Positions 50,655 to 61,275 are shown, numbered from the stretch's first letter. The stretch is 64,000 nt of DNA from Spirochaetia bacterium (GCA_021413825.1 JAIOPQ010000010.1:26983-90982); one strand, 5' to 3'. The notes: generated by a model from the letters alone, not told the origin. A program made the numbers and translations.

Positions 50655-51046
50655 CCATTGCCTCGGGTTGGCTCTGATTTGCGGCCTAGAATGGCGGAAA
50701 TTTGGTCAGTCAGAGTTCGTGTGTTGATGGGCTTTGTTATGTAACCGTCGCAACCGGCTGCAATTGCTTTAGCTTCGTCTCCTTTCATAGCAAATGCAGT
50801 AACAGCGATAATGGGGATTTCACAGGTTTCAGGCGCAGATTTGAGAATTCGCGAAAGTGCCAGGCCATCCATACCAGGAAGTTCAAGGTCTGTTAGAATT
50901 AAGTCAAATGAATGAATCCCTGTCAACTGAAGCGCCTCCTCTGCGTTCAATGCTTGCACAATGGAATAGCCCGATGCGGCCAAAACCGTACATGCAAGCT
51001 TCAAATTGATTGGATTGTCATCGATGACTAGAATTTTCTGTTTCAT
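50651..51046 (-). CDS. CheY-like response regulator
   Basis: ILVIDDNPINLKL, DLILTDLELPGMDG, PIIAVTAFAM, GYITKPIN. Confidence 0.94.
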   Translation of the reverse strand: MKQKILVIDDNPINLKLACTVLAASGYSIVQALNAEEALQLTGIHSFDLILTDLELPGMDGLALSRILKSAPETCEIPIIAVTAFAMKGDEAKAIAAGCDGYITKPINTRTLTDQISAILGRKSEPTRGNG

Positions 51047-52638
51047 GGATTGTCAAATTCCATTGGAAGGATGATTGTAAACGACGAGCCCATACCTGGT
51101 TGGCTCTCAACGTGCACCGTCCCTTTCATGAGTGCAAGCATGCGCCTGGTTAGGGCCAGACCCAACCCGCTTCCCTGATACCTTCGGTTGGCCCCTGTAT
51201 TCAACTGTTGAAACTCAATAAAGAGTTTCTCCAAATCTTCTTTCTTAATTCCAATTCCTGTATCGCGAACTTCGATCTGAAACATGTTATTCTCAGATCG
51301 CGTGGCAGATACCTTTACTGTTCCGCCTGTTTCAGTGAACTTACTCGCATTGGAAAGCAGATTGTATAAGACCTGCTTGAGCTTTTGCTGGTCCGTGCGC
51401 ACCAGGTCAAGGTCATCTGCCAGTTTGATCTCTAATGTTAAGTCTTTTGTACGAATCATTGGAGCTACAACAGAGGCAACTTCCGTAATGGCATTGCTTA
51501 GTTTGAATTGCTCAATATGGAGTTCCATCTTACCTGATTCAACTTTGGCAAGGTCGAGCACATCGTTGATAAGGTGCAGCAAATGATTGCCACTGGTTAA
51601 AATGTCGTTTAGATATTCCTTTTGTTCTGCATTGAGCGGGCCTGGCTTTTCATCAATCAGGAATTCAGAAAATCCAATTATACCGTTAAGCGGCGTTCTC
51701 AGTTCATGGGACATACTTGCAAGGAATTGGTTTTTGGCTGCCGCTGCGTTCTGTAACTCTATGTTTTGTTCGGAGAGGACGCGCTCAATTTTCTTGCGAT
51801 CCGATATGTCTCGAATCGCGCTCATCACCAGCATATTCTCTTCTGTTTTGAGTGGGCTCAGGCTGATTTCAACAGGAAACTCAGTCCCATCTTTTTTAAG
51901 GCCGTAGAGCTCGAGTCCGGCTCCCATGGCGCGGGCCCTGGGCTGTTCAAAGTAAAACGACCTGTGACTGAGATGACTGCCGCGAAATCTCCCGGGCAAC
52001 AGTATGTCTACCAGCTTGCCTGTAAGGTCTCCGCGTTCATATCCAAACAGTCGTTCGGCCTGGCTGTTGGACAATACGATGCGTCCCATTGGATTTACAA
52101 TTACAATGGCATCCGGAGTTGATTCGAGCAAATCACGAAATCTGGTCTCCACAAGCTTGGCATCTCGCAGGGCTTTTAGTTGCGTGACGTCTCTCTTATT
52201 TGAAAGGAAAAACTGTACGTTCCCGTCTGGATCCTTGATGGGTTTTGTAATGATGTCAGCGTAGATAAGCGATCCATCCTTTCTTTTGCGGATTGCTTCA
52301 TACGTGGAGATTCCAAACTCCGCGGCATCCCGCCGTGCTCTAGCTTCAGCTTCGAGTTGATCCGCCGGGATGGTTAGATTGGCCAGGTGCTGGCCAACAG
52401 CTTCTTCCTTAGCGTAGCCAAAAACTGCCTGTGCCCCCTGGCTCCAGTGAGCCACCTTTCCATCCGGTTCTGTTACAATCACGGCGTCTGGATTTTCATT
52501 CAGAAGCAGCTTTTCAAAATCTGTATCCGTGGAATGCTCCCTGAAGCAGACAACGGGCTTCAGAGAAGCTCGTTGTCCTATACCTCTAGTAGGCCATATG
52601 ATTTCCAGACTATATGAGGATTTCAGGAAAAACAGCAA
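51043..52638 (-). CDS. PAS-domain sensor histidine kinase
   Basis: Two PAS domains, SMSHELRTPLNGIIGFSEFL, DTGIGIKKEDLEKLF, GSGLGLALTRRM. Confidence 0.93.
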   Translation of the reverse strand: MLFFLKSSYSLEIIWPTRGIGQRASLKPVVCFREHSTDTDFEKLLLNENPDAVIVTEPDGKVAHWSQGAQAVFGYAKEEAVGQHLANLTIPADQLEAEARARRDAAEFGISTYEAIRKRKDGSLIYADIITKPIKDPDGNVQFFLSNKRDVTQLKALRDAKLVETRFRDLLESTPDAIVIVNPMGRIVLSNSQAERLFGYERGDLTGKLVDILLPGRFRGSHLSHRSFYFEQPRARAMGAGLELYGLKKDGTEFPVEISLSPLKTEENMLVMSAIRDISDRKKIERVLSEQNIELQNAAAAKNQFLASMSHELRTPLNGIIGFSEFLIDEKPGPLNAEQKEYLNDILTSGNHLLHLINDVLDLAKVESGKMELHIEQFKLSNAITEVASVVAPMIRTKDLTLEIKLADDLDLVRTDQQKLKQVLYNLLSNASKFTETGGTVKVSATRSENNMFQIEVRDTGIGIKKEDLEKLFIEFQQLNTGANRRYQGSGLGLALTRRMLALMKGTVHVESQPGMGSSFTIILPMEFDNP

Positions 52639-52783
52639 AATACTTCATAATCTTTAATTTTGTTACTCGTGAGTTCTTGTAGACCCAAACAAGCTCAATG
52701 AACAACGCCGCTCATGGATCTTTCATTACTTGCGCCTGGATCTCTCATCAGGACTGTGCCCGGAGCGACTAACAGGAGATACT

Positions 52784-53560
52784 ATGAAATTATCTGGAAA
52801 CACAATTCTAATTACCGGTGGGGCAAGCGGGATCGGGCTCGAGCTGGCTAAGGAATTGATTAAAAAAGGGAATGTTGTTATTGTTACGGGTCGTAACAAA
52901 GCCAAGCTTGAAAAAGCAAAGAAGCAACTGCCCGGCCTAAACGTAATTAAGAGCGATGTAAGCGTTGGAAAAGACATTGAGGCTCTATACAAGCAAGTTA
53001 CAAAACAATTCCCGGCCCTGAATATCCTGATCAACAACGCAGGAATCATGCGCACAGTGAACTTTCACGCGCCGCATGATTCGCTGGCCAATCTTACGGA
53101 AGAAATTGACATCAATCTCACGGGCTCTATCCGCATGGCTAAACAATTCCTACCGCATCTCAAGAAACAACCGGCTGCAGCAATTGTGAACGTTAGCTCT
53201 GGTCTTGCATTCGTTCCGCTTCCAATTTCACCAATCTATTGCGCAACAAAGGCTGCGCTCCATTCTTTCTCCCTTTCGCTTCGTCTTCAATTGAAGAACA
53301 CAAATGTCAGGGTGTTTGAACTGGCACCACCTGCCACGCAAACTGAAATGATGGGCGATTTCGATGCAGAAGATATGAAAGGCGTTAGCATCATGAAAGT
53401 GGAAGACATGACGCGCGATGCTCTCAATGGAATGGAAAACGATGAATTTGAGATTCGTCCAGGGCAGAGCAATCAACTGAAATTCATGAGCAGGCTTGCC
53501 CCCGGATTTATTCTGAATCAAATGGGCAAAACAGTAGATCGCATGCTTGCGAATTCTTAA
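52784..53560 (+). CDS. short-chain dehydrogenase (DltE-like)
   Basis: ILITGGASGIGLELAKELIKKGN, NNAG, SPIYCATKAALHSFSLSLR; SD AGGAG before ATG 52784. Confidence 0.93.
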   Translation: MKLSGNTILITGGASGIGLELAKELIKKGNVVIVTGRNKAKLEKAKKQLPGLNVIKSDVSVGKDIEALYKQVTKQFPALNILINNAGIMRTVNFHAPHDSLANLTEEIDINLTGSIRMAKQFLPHLKKQPAAAIVNVSSGLAFVPLPISPIYCATKAALHSFSLSLRLQLKNTNVRVFELAPPATQTEMMGDFDAEDMKGVSIMKVEDMTRDALNGMENDEFEIRPGQSNQLKFMSRLAPGFILNQMGKTVDRMLANS

Positions 53561-53567
53561 TCACAGA

Positions 53568-53586
53568 CCCGGGATTACCTCCCGGG
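53568..53586 (+). terminator. strong hairpin CCCGGGA-TTACC-TCCCGGG after the SDR gene
   Basis: 7-bp perfect stem, 5-nt loop, 8 bp after the stop; only a weak T-run follows. Confidence 0.6.
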
Positions 53587-53656
53587 CCGATTTGGCCATA
53601 TTTTACTGGATTCCAAAATATTCGTTGTAATTAGTTTCCAGGAAACACATCTAAGG

Positions 53657-55729
53657 TTGATGACCCGAAGGATTTTTCTGGTAGTATTGTTCCTTTCTCA
53701 ACTGTCAAATCACCTTTTAGCCCGCGCATTTGATCTTTCTGACTCCTTTGTACGCCGGGAAATCGGACAGGAAGTGGAAGTTCTGGAAGACCCGGGTGGA
53801 ATTCTAACGATCGAAGACGTCAGGTCCGGTCCTGCAAGCCACCAGTTTCACCCCGGCGAAAGTCCTGCGCTCAATTACGGGTTCACTCATTCGGCTTATT
53901 GGATTCGCTTCCGGCTGTCGAACCATTCCAACCAACCGGCCTGGCTACTACAGATAGCCTTTCCCTTGATAGATCAGGTTGATTTCTACAGGGAGGAAAA
54001 GAAGGCAACCAACGTCAGCGTGGGGATGACGTATCCTTTTGCAGCCAGAGAATTTCAACACCGCACTTTTGTTTTTAGGCTAAAGCCTGATCCGGAAGGT
54101 TCCACCTATTACATGCGATTTAAGAACGAAGATAGCATGCAGATTCCACTTATTCTCTGGACGCCAGATGCCTTCTTTGCTGCAGATCACAACGAGCAGC
54201 TGATCCTCGGGGGATACTACGGAATCCTTGGTGTTATGGCGGTTTACAATTTCTTTCTGTTCCTGTCTTTGCGCGACAAAGGTTATCTCTATTATATTAT
54301 TTACATTTCCTTTTTTGGATTGTTTCTACTCTCTCAATACGGCCTTGCCTACGAATATCTCTGGCCCACATGGAACACAATCGCAAGAAAGCTAAATCCA
54401 GTTCTGGCCGCGGCGCTGGAAGCGAGCACTCTTTTGTTTACGCGAACATTTCTCAATACCAGGATTAATACGCCAGGCCTCGATAGAGTCTTGCGAATCG
54501 TTCTGGTTGGAGCGGCGATTGCCTCGCCACTTGGCTTCTTCTTAAATCTAACCCATGCCGCTGTCCTGGTTGTTGTGTTTGGACTTGCTGCAAGCATCGG
54601 TGCGCTGATTGCAGGTGTCCTAACATTGCAAACGGGTTATCGCCCGGCGCGTTACTTTCTGACTGCTTTCGTATTGTTGATTGTTGGGGCAATCCTGTAC
54701 GCTCTTAAAACCTTTGGTGCAATTCCAGTTTCCTTTGTGTCGCAATACGGAATGCAGCTTGGTTCGGCGTTGGAAGTAACGTTGCTTTCTCTTGGTCTTG
54801 CCGATCGAATGAACATCCTCCGATTGGAGACTGAGTCAGCGCAACGCGATCTCCTGGCCCAGAGAACAAATTCCCTTGAAGCGCAAAAGGAGCTTACCAA
54901 TGCGTATGCCCGCATGGTGCCCGGTGAATTTCTAAAGATGCTGGGCCGTGATTCAATCCTGGAGGTGCGTCCTGGCGATTCGGTTCAGCGAACCATGACC
55001 GTTTTGTTCTCAGACATCCGATCGTTCACCGAGCTATCTGAAACTATGACGCCAAAGGAGAATTTTGATTTTCTCAATTCTTACTTGCGACGGATGAATC
55101 CCATAGTTCAACGCAATGGTGGCTACATAGATAAATATATTGGCGATGCCATCATGGCGCTGTTTCCGGAATCCCCTGAGGGCGCTGTGCGTGCTGCAGT
55201 TGAAATGCAAAAAGAGCTTCAAGTCTTTAATCAGCATCGCATCGCTGACGGGTTTCGCGCAATACAGATGGGAATTGGCATTCATACTGGTACGTTGATG
55301 TTTGGTACCATCGGTGGCGTAGATCGCATGGAGGTAACTGTAATCTCGGATGCAGTGAACCAGGCCTCCCGCATGGAAGGCTTAACCAAAGTATATGGTG
55401 TAAGCACCCTGATTAGCGAAAGCACGTTTCGTGAGTTGGCTAATTCTGCTGAGTATTCCCTTCGAATGCTCGGTTCGTTTCAGGTCAAAGGAAAGAAAGA
55501 TTCAGTTACGATTCTTGAGATTCTTGATGGGCTGCCTGAGGTCGACCTTGAAGTTCGCAAGGCCACTCGGTCTGAGTTTGAGCGCGGCGTTTTTGACTAC
55601 CTGAACGCAGATTTCATCCAGGCGCAACGCCATTTCCAGCTAGTCCTGGATCGAAATCCTGCAGACCAGGCCGCCGTATTCTACGTAAAAGAATGCCAGG
55701 AGAAGACTTTGCCCCGTCAGGCGACCTGA
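53657..55729 (+). CDS. 7TMR-DISM (extracellular + 7TM) adenylate/guanylate cyclase
   Basis: 7TMR-DISMED2-like N-terminus, 7 TM, class III cyclase TVLFSDIRSFTELSETM...NGGYIDKYIGDAIMALFP...ISDAVNQASRMEGLTK. Confidence 0.92.
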   Translation: MMTRRIFLVVLFLSQLSNHLLARAFDLSDSFVRREIGQEVEVLEDPGGILTIEDVRSGPASHQFHPGESPALNYGFTHSAYWIRFRLSNHSNQPAWLLQIAFPLIDQVDFYREEKKATNVSVGMTYPFAAREFQHRTFVFRLKPDPEGSTYYMRFKNEDSMQIPLILWTPDAFFAADHNEQLILGGYYGILGVMAVYNFFLFLSLRDKGYLYYIIYISFFGLFLLSQYGLAYEYLWPTWNTIARKLNPVLAAALEASTLLFTRTFLNTRINTPGLDRVLRIVLVGAAIASPLGFFLNLTHAAVLVVVFGLAASIGALIAGVLTLQTGYRPARYFLTAFVLLIVGAILYALKTFGAIPVSFVSQYGMQLGSALEVTLLSLGLADRMNILRLETESAQRDLLAQRTNSLEAQKELTNAYARMVPGEFLKMLGRDSILEVRPGDSVQRTMTVLFSDIRSFTELSETMTPKENFDFLNSYLRRMNPIVQRNGGYIDKYIGDAIMALFPESPEGAVRAAVEMQKELQVFNQHRIADGFRAIQMGIGIHTGTLMFGTIGGVDRMEVTVISDAVNQASRMEGLTKVYGVSTLISESTFRELANSAEYSLRMLGSFQVKGKKDSVTILEILDGLPEVDLEVRKATRSEFERGVFDYLNADFIQAQRHFQLVLDRNPADQAAVFYVKECQEKTLPRQAT

Positions 55730-55841
55730 ACAAGCCTGCCCGATTTTTCTGATTCTTCCGGCCCACAGGTCCACTATTTCCAAAACAGGACGACCAGGAC
55801 ATTCGCGTATGCTATAATCAAACCTGCATTTGAGGCAGATC

Positions 55842-56351
55842 ATGGCAAATCCTGTTATTCGATACATTTTTCTGGCAACTCTGCTGGGCGCGGCTCAATG
55901 CCAGCTAACGGTTCCAGCCGGTCAGGCCGCACTTGCGGGCGAACCCCATAACAACACCGATTCAGCAATGACTGCATTTGCCCTGGCAGGCAGTCAGCTG
56001 GCTAGTGCAAGCGATGCCACGGCAGACAGCGCGAACTCGGCGCCGACCATAACGTATCCATCCTCACCGGTTACCATAGTGAATTCGGGTTTCACAGCGG
56101 GCTTTAGCATGGTTCCCGTAGTGACTGGCAATATTACCAATTGCACGATTGCATGGCCCGTAAAGTCACCATTGACGATCGCATATTTACAAAGCCTCAC
56201 TGGTTCTACGTTTTCATTCGATCCATCTACCTGCATTGCATCGATGACCAATTGCCCCGGACTTTTCTACACGTCCACGTTCGATTTTACAGTAACTGTC
56301 ACCAACGCAAATGGAACGGGCACAGCCAATCTTCAGATCATCTTACAATAA
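55842..56351 (+). CDS. putative secreted lipoprotein with Ig-like domain
   Basis: ATG at 55842 MANPVIRYIFLATLLGAAQC (lipobox); SAPTITYPSSPVTIVNSG...FDFTVTVTNANGTGTANLQIIL; TATAAT at about 55812. Confidence 0.6.
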   Translation: MANPVIRYIFLATLLGAAQCQLTVPAGQAALAGEPHNNTDSAMTAFALAGSQLASASDATADSANSAPTITYPSSPVTIVNSGFTAGFSMVPVVTGNITNCTIAWPVKSPLTIAYLQSLTGSTFSFDPSTCIASMTNCPGLFYTSTFDFTVTVTNANGTGTANLQIILQ

Positions 56352-56378
56352 AAAATCATTGCCTTCTTTGAACATATT

Positions 56379-56399
56379 TGTATATTGCGATATATAGAT
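56379..56399. promoter_or_regulatory. AT-rich operator candidate TTGTATATTGCGATATATAGAT upstream of the ArsR gene
   Basis: Contains TATAT-TGCG-ATATA inverted repeat (56381-56394); similar TTTGTATAATATATTGATAAAATGAGATAT lies at about 56701-56731 before the next gene. Confidence 0.5.
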
Positions 56400-56696
56400 A
56401 TGAAAAAGTCCGTGCAACTCGACCCGCGCGTACAGGATTTCCTGTCAGCCCTCGCAAGCGAAACGCGCCAGAAGCTGCTTTTGGAGTTTATGGACGGCAA
56501 AGAGAAGACTGTAGGTGAGCTTGTGGCAGATTCTGGTCTGCAGCAATCTACGGTTTCCTCTCACCTGGCACAACTGCAAAGGGGAGGCCTGTTGATCAGA
56601 CGCAAGTCGGGCAAGGAAGTCTACTACAAGCCGGATCGGCATGGCATCAGTGATCTGCTGGCCAGACTTTCAAGTTATCTGAGAGGATGCTGTTAG
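56400..56696 (+). CDS. ArsR-family HTH regulator
   Basis: FLSALASETRQKLLLEFMDGKEKTVGELVADSGLQQSTVSSHLAQLQRGGLLIRRKSGKEVYYK. Confidence 0.9.
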   Translation: MKKSVQLDPRVQDFLSALASETRQKLLLEFMDGKEKTVGELVADSGLQQSTVSSHLAQLQRGGLLIRRKSGKEVYYKPDRHGISDLLARLSSYLRGCC

Positions 56697-56744
56697 TTTT
56701 TTTGTATAATATATTGATAAAATGAGATATTTAGGAGTATCAAA

Positions 56745-57632
56745 ATGAAACCTTTTCGCAGTAGGAAGCCTTTCTTCAGAATTCTTCAACGTAGCTTATA
56801 TCCCGCGTTGCTCGTCATTCTAACGGGTGTGCTTTTCTGGACCGAGGGGGCTGTTCTACCTGGATATGTTGCGATTGTAGTTGCAATCGCCCTGGGTATG
56901 ATTCTGGAACGCGTTCTACCGTTTCAGCGGGAATGGAATAAACCACAGGGGGATTCCATGACGGATTTCTGGTTTCTCATCCTGCAGCCGTTTCTTGCAC
57001 CCCTTATTGCATTCGCTGTTACGGCTGCCGTTGCCTATGCGTTGCCACCTTTGAGATTACCTTCAGTGCGTGCGGCTGGCATTTCCCTTTGGATTCAAGT
57101 CTTGATAGGCCTTGTTCTTTCCGGACTGATTCCTTACTGGTTGCATCGGTTGGCGCACGAAAATGCAGGATTACTCTGGCGTGCCCATAGCGTTCACCAT
57201 GCCCCGGAACGTCTATACTGGATGAACGCGTTCAGATTTCATCCAATCAACATTGGCTGGCATGTAGCTGGCTCACTCTTGCCAGGACTGCTCCTTGGCC
57301 TTGATTCTCGTGCAATCTTCATTGTTGGGATGCTCAACAATTTTGCTGGAGTTTACAATCACATGAACATTGATTTCAAACTGGGATTCATGAACTGGAT
57401 ATTGAACACGAACGAACTTCACCGCTGGCATCACTCAAATATATCGATTGAAAGTAATTCGAACTATAGCGGTGGAATGCTTTCAATCTGGGATGTTGTT
57501 TTCCGCACTCGTTTCTTGCCGGAAAGAAAGATGAAAGCCAAAAGCCTGGGGCTATTTGACGCGTCCACATATCCGGCGCAGTCGTTTAGCAAGCAGCTGG
57601 TTTACCCTCTTTGCGAATGCAAGTCGTCTTAA
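56745..57632 (+). CDS. sterol desaturase / fatty-acid hydroxylase family membrane protein
   Basis: His boxes HRLAHE, HSVHHAPE, HRWHHS. Confidence 0.9.
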   Translation: MKPFRSRKPFFRILQRSLYPALLVILTGVLFWTEGAVLPGYVAIVVAIALGMILERVLPFQREWNKPQGDSMTDFWFLILQPFLAPLIAFAVTAAVAYALPPLRLPSVRAAGISLWIQVLIGLVLSGLIPYWLHRLAHENAGLLWRAHSVHHAPERLYWMNAFRFHPINIGWHVAGSLLPGLLLGLDSRAIFIVGMLNNFAGVYNHMNIDFKLGFMNWILNTNELHRWHHSNISIESNSNYSGGMLSIWDVVFRTRFLPERKMKAKSLGLFDASTYPAQSFSKQLVYPLCECKSS

Positions 57633-57648
57633 AAAGCAAAGCAATCGC

Positions 57649-59076
57649 TCATTTTGCCCATAGTGCATTTGCATCAAGCGTTCCCTTTTGTGACCGGAAC
57701 TTCTGATCGAAATTGCGAGTCCGCGGGTTTTCTTTTCTCAAGCTGCGGGTTTTATAAGTAATCGGTGCGCCCCCGCGCTCACGAACTCCGGAAAGATCGT
57801 CCAAGCTGGGAGGCGCCGGTTTTTCATCTTCCATTGCAACTTCTGGCACATCCGGGGTGATTTCAGGAGTTACTGGTGTCACCGGTTGCTTGAGCTGTGC
57901 TTCCAGAAACGCAATAATCTGTGCAGTGTGTCCTTTCTCTTGTAACCAGGGATTTGCACCTTCGATTTTACGAATCCGATCGAGATCGGCCTGGGTTGGT
58001 TTGGCGCCTTTTGATAGAAGGAGTTTCAGGATTTCCAGATCGTAAGGCGACTTGCCGTAGAGCGCTTGTATGGAAGAACTGGGGTTTGCTGGATCAACTG
58101 CACCATGCTCAATCATATAGCGCGCCACGTCAGGCTGGCTATACTCAAGCGCCCAGGCAAACTCAGTCAGCCCTCCGCCGCAACCCTGGCTTTGCTCATT
58201 GTCAGCCTTTGCTCCAGCGTCGACGAGCAGGCGCGCCAGTTCCGGTTTATATTGTACGACTGCGTTTCTCAGCGGCGTGACCCCGGCAAAGTCTTGCAGA
58301 TTTGGATTGGGTTTCCCTGCCAGGATAGCTGAGACAACTTCCATCTTTCCAGTATTGACTGCGTAATGCAGTGGTGTCAGTTTTGAAATTGGTTCCTGTG
58401 CGCTTACGTCTGTTCCAGCATTGATCAATCTTTGAATTGCAACGATGTCTCCACGTTTAGCCGCTGAATGCAATGTTTTCTTATACGCTGCTGTGTCTTT
58501 TCCTTCCAATTTCAGTGCAAGTTCTACAAAGCCACCGAGACGGGCGAAATCCGCAGCCGTACACTGCGTGCTTGAATCGCTTACACACCAGCCAGGGGCG
58601 GTTCGCTGGGATTTGTTTGCTCCTGCCTTTATTAGAAGGTTGACGATCTCTTCATCGCCTTCGCCGGCTGCAAGCATCAGCGGGGTTTGCTTGGTCGATG
58701 GATTCATCGCTTTTCCGTCTATGCCCATGCGCAACATCCGGAGCACCACCTTGCGCATCGCGTCTGCTGCATCTGGCTCCATGCTACGAATAGCCCAGTA
58801 GATTGGAGGGTAATCACCGTTCTTTGTGAGATTCACATTTGCGCCCAGGTCCAGAAGGTAATTAGCTATGGCTGGCTGGCCGCCATAACAATAGCCTGCA
58901 AGCGGGAGCGGATACTGGCCATCTTCCATTGGCTTGTTTACGTTGCTGCGCGTGACTAGCTTTTTTACCTGTGCGATTTGCCCGTTGCAGATTGCGTCGT
59001 GTAACGACTGGGCCCCCAGACTAGAAATCGTAAGTAGTACAAACAATATAACGAGACTGAATTTTGCAAGTTTCAT
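57649..59076 (-). CDS. secreted ankyrin-repeat protein
   Basis: Signal peptide at MKLAKFSLVILFVLLTISSLGAQ; many ANK repeats (TPLMLAAGEGDEEIVNLLIKAGAN, TPLHYAVNTGKMEVVSAILAG). Confidence 0.88.
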   Translation of the reverse strand: MKLAKFSLVILFVLLTISSLGAQSLHDAICNGQIAQVKKLVTRSNVNKPMEDGQYPLPLAGYCYGGQPAIANYLLDLGANVNLTKNGDYPPIYWAIRSMEPDAADAMRKVVLRMLRMGIDGKAMNPSTKQTPLMLAAGEGDEEIVNLLIKAGANKSQRTAPGWCVSDSSTQCTAADFARLGGFVELALKLEGKDTAAYKKTLHSAAKRGDIVAIQRLINAGTDVSAQEPISKLTPLHYAVNTGKMEVVSAILAGKPNPNLQDFAGVTPLRNAVVQYKPELARLLVDAGAKADNEQSQGCGGGLTEFAWALEYSQPDVARYMIEHGAVDPANPSSSIQALYGKSPYDLEILKLLLSKGAKPTQADLDRIRKIEGANPWLQEKGHTAQIIAFLEAQLKQPVTPVTPEITPDVPEVAMEDEKPAPPSLDDLSGVRERGGAPITYKTRSLRKENPRTRNFDQKFRSQKGTLDANALWAK

Positions 59077-59184
59077 GGAAAACTTCCCCGGAAATAAGAT
59101 TGTTACAAAATGAACCCTGGATTGGACGCAAATGCGCTGCATTGGTGCGGAAAAAATGCTGGAGTGGATCAATTGACGGGAGCC

Positions 59185-60216
59185 TCACATATAAAAGATC
59201 TTTTCAAATCCAACCATTGTGTTTCCCATCCTTTCTTTCCGCGACTCCTGGTAAGTAAAATAATCCAGGATTACTTCCGATGTTGGGAATATCTGAATCG
59301 CACCACCAGAATTTGAGATTGAATAAGAAGAATGACCCGGATACGTTACGTCGTAAACGACTTCCCTGTAACCGACAGTCAGTTTAAAATCAACTGTGAC
59401 GTAAAAATTTGCTGCAAGCAGTTTATCAGTTCGGGTCAATCTGTAGCTTGATTCCGATCGTTCGTAGGTTGCCTGTGCACCGGAACTTGCAGGTTGAAAG
59501 ATTGTACGCTCTGATTTCATTTTGCCGCGCAATGATTCACTCTTGTCAACCCGTGTTGTTACGCTCCATCGCTTTAGAACGGGCAGCGTCAATTCGATTC
59601 CGCCGTACAGACCTGAAGCCGATGCTTTGAAAGGATTATCAAACAGGCTAACCGCTACACCGGATGTGGCGAATGCCAGCGGCTTATAGCTAAAGCCCAG
59701 ACTTTCGCGAACAAAACCTGCGCGAAGGGCCAGCAAAGATACAGCATCGTTTCGAAAATATCCCATGAAGTTGTAGGCCGCTCCTACAGTTGTGCTTGTG
59801 CGCGCATAACCTGCCAGCTCAACTATGTGAGTCCGCTCAGGTGCAGGAAGATCGGATAATCCAAAATGGGTTATAGTACCGCGCACACGAAAGTATGCTG
59901 CGTCAAAATAAAGCTGCGGAAGGAAATTAGGAGAGTAATAGGCACGCACAGGTAAATTGAATTGTGGCTTGTTGATCCAGCGATTGTTCCACTGTGCTGG
60001 GGCTACTGGTTGCGCTGCTGAATTTTGGCCGCGCAGCAAATCGTCCCTGAAGAAGCGGGTTTCCAGGTCTGACTTGTAGAAGTCGCTATTTGTTCCAGTC
60101 CAGAACTGTAATTGTACTCCGAACGTATTGCCGCTGAGTTTGTCCTCGGGTTCCGGCGCGGCGATTAGCCCGGATGTCCCAAGGAGTAATAGGAGCGCGA
60201 GGAGTCGATTCAACAT
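59185..60216 (-). CDS. putative outer-membrane beta-barrel protein
   Basis: Signal peptide MLNRLLALLLLLGTSGLIA; alternating aromatic/hydrophobic strands; C-terminal FEKIFYM. Confidence 0.6.
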   Translation of the reverse strand: MLNRLLALLLLLGTSGLIAAPEPEDKLSGNTFGVQLQFWTGTNSDFYKSDLETRFFRDDLLRGQNSAAQPVAPAQWNNRWINKPQFNLPVRAYYSPNFLPQLYFDAAYFRVRGTITHFGLSDLPAPERTHIVELAGYARTSTTVGAAYNFMGYFRNDAVSLLALRAGFVRESLGFSYKPLAFATSGVAVSLFDNPFKASASGLYGGIELTLPVLKRWSVTTRVDKSESLRGKMKSERTIFQPASSGAQATYERSESSYRLTRTDKLLAANFYVTVDFKLTVGYREVVYDVTYPGHSSYSISNSGGAIQIFPTSEVILDYFTYQESRKERMGNTMVGFEKIFYM

Positions 60217-60300
60217 GTGGCCAAACGAATCTGTAGCCGGATTGTTTGGCAAATACTATTGGTAGCGGTTTGGATGCCGCCACCAAACGCCCGGTATCGC

Positions 60301-61275
60301 TCATTGCAACTTTCGCAAGGAGAACTGTGATTGAATATAGAGACTTGTTCCGTCTGTAATTATTCCCCATGGTGCGCTGAAGCGTGCAGAGGCTCCCGTT
60401 CCGTCTGCTGAACCGGAGGCTCCCGCAACTCCCGCCAGGGTTGTGACTGCGCCAGTCGCTATGACAATCTGTCTGATTGTATGGTTGGCAGTGTCAGTAA
60501 CGTACAGATTCGTTCCGTCCGTCGTGATGCTCTCGGGCCCGTAGAATCGCGCTGCAGTTCCTGTTCCGTTCGCTGAACCTGGTGATCCTGCAACGCCCGC
60601 GAACGTTGTGACGGCGCCCGTAGCTATAACAATCTTACGTATTGTGTTGTTACCGGCATCGGGGATATATAGATTTGTTCCGTCCGTTGTTGCTCCTGCG
60701 GGGAAATAGAATCGCGCTGCAGATCCAGTTCCGTCTGCTGAACCCTGTGAGCCAGCCACCCCAGCGAAGGTGGATACGGTCCCGGTGGCGATTACGATTT
60801 TCCGTATGGCATTGTTTCCACTGTCGCTTACATACAGGTTCGCGCCATCTGTCGTCAGATCGTAAGGCTGATTAAATCTGGCAGCCGATCCGATTCCATC
60901 CGCTGTACCTGATGATCCCGCCGAACCCGCAAGTGTCGTCACTGCGCCTGTTGCAATGACTACCTTACGAATCGTATGATTGTTAGTGTCGGTCACGTAA
61001 AGGTTCGTTCCATCCATGGTAATGCCAGCGGGATATTTAAATCGCGCTGCCGATCCGGTTCCGTCTGCTGATCCCTGTGAGCCAGGAGACCCGGCGATCG
61101 TTGTAACAACACCCGTTGCAATGACAATTTTCCTAATCGTTTGTGAATTGTTGTCCGTCGCATAGATGTTCACACCGTCTGACGTCATGCCATACGTACC
61201 ACCGAATCTTGCCGCAATCCCCGTACCATCGGTCGAGCCGCCAGAGGCATAGGCGCCCGCGAAAGTAGTCACGAT
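60301..61275 (-). repeat. tandem coding repeats of about 165 bp (55 aa NHL units)
   Basis: Consecutive near-identical 55-aa units with strongly conserved nucleotide sequence. Confidence 0.85.

Noticed and set aside
60301-61275. Repeats as a CRISPR array
   Set aside because: Repeats are 165-bp in-frame coding units encoding NHL blades, without spacer structure.
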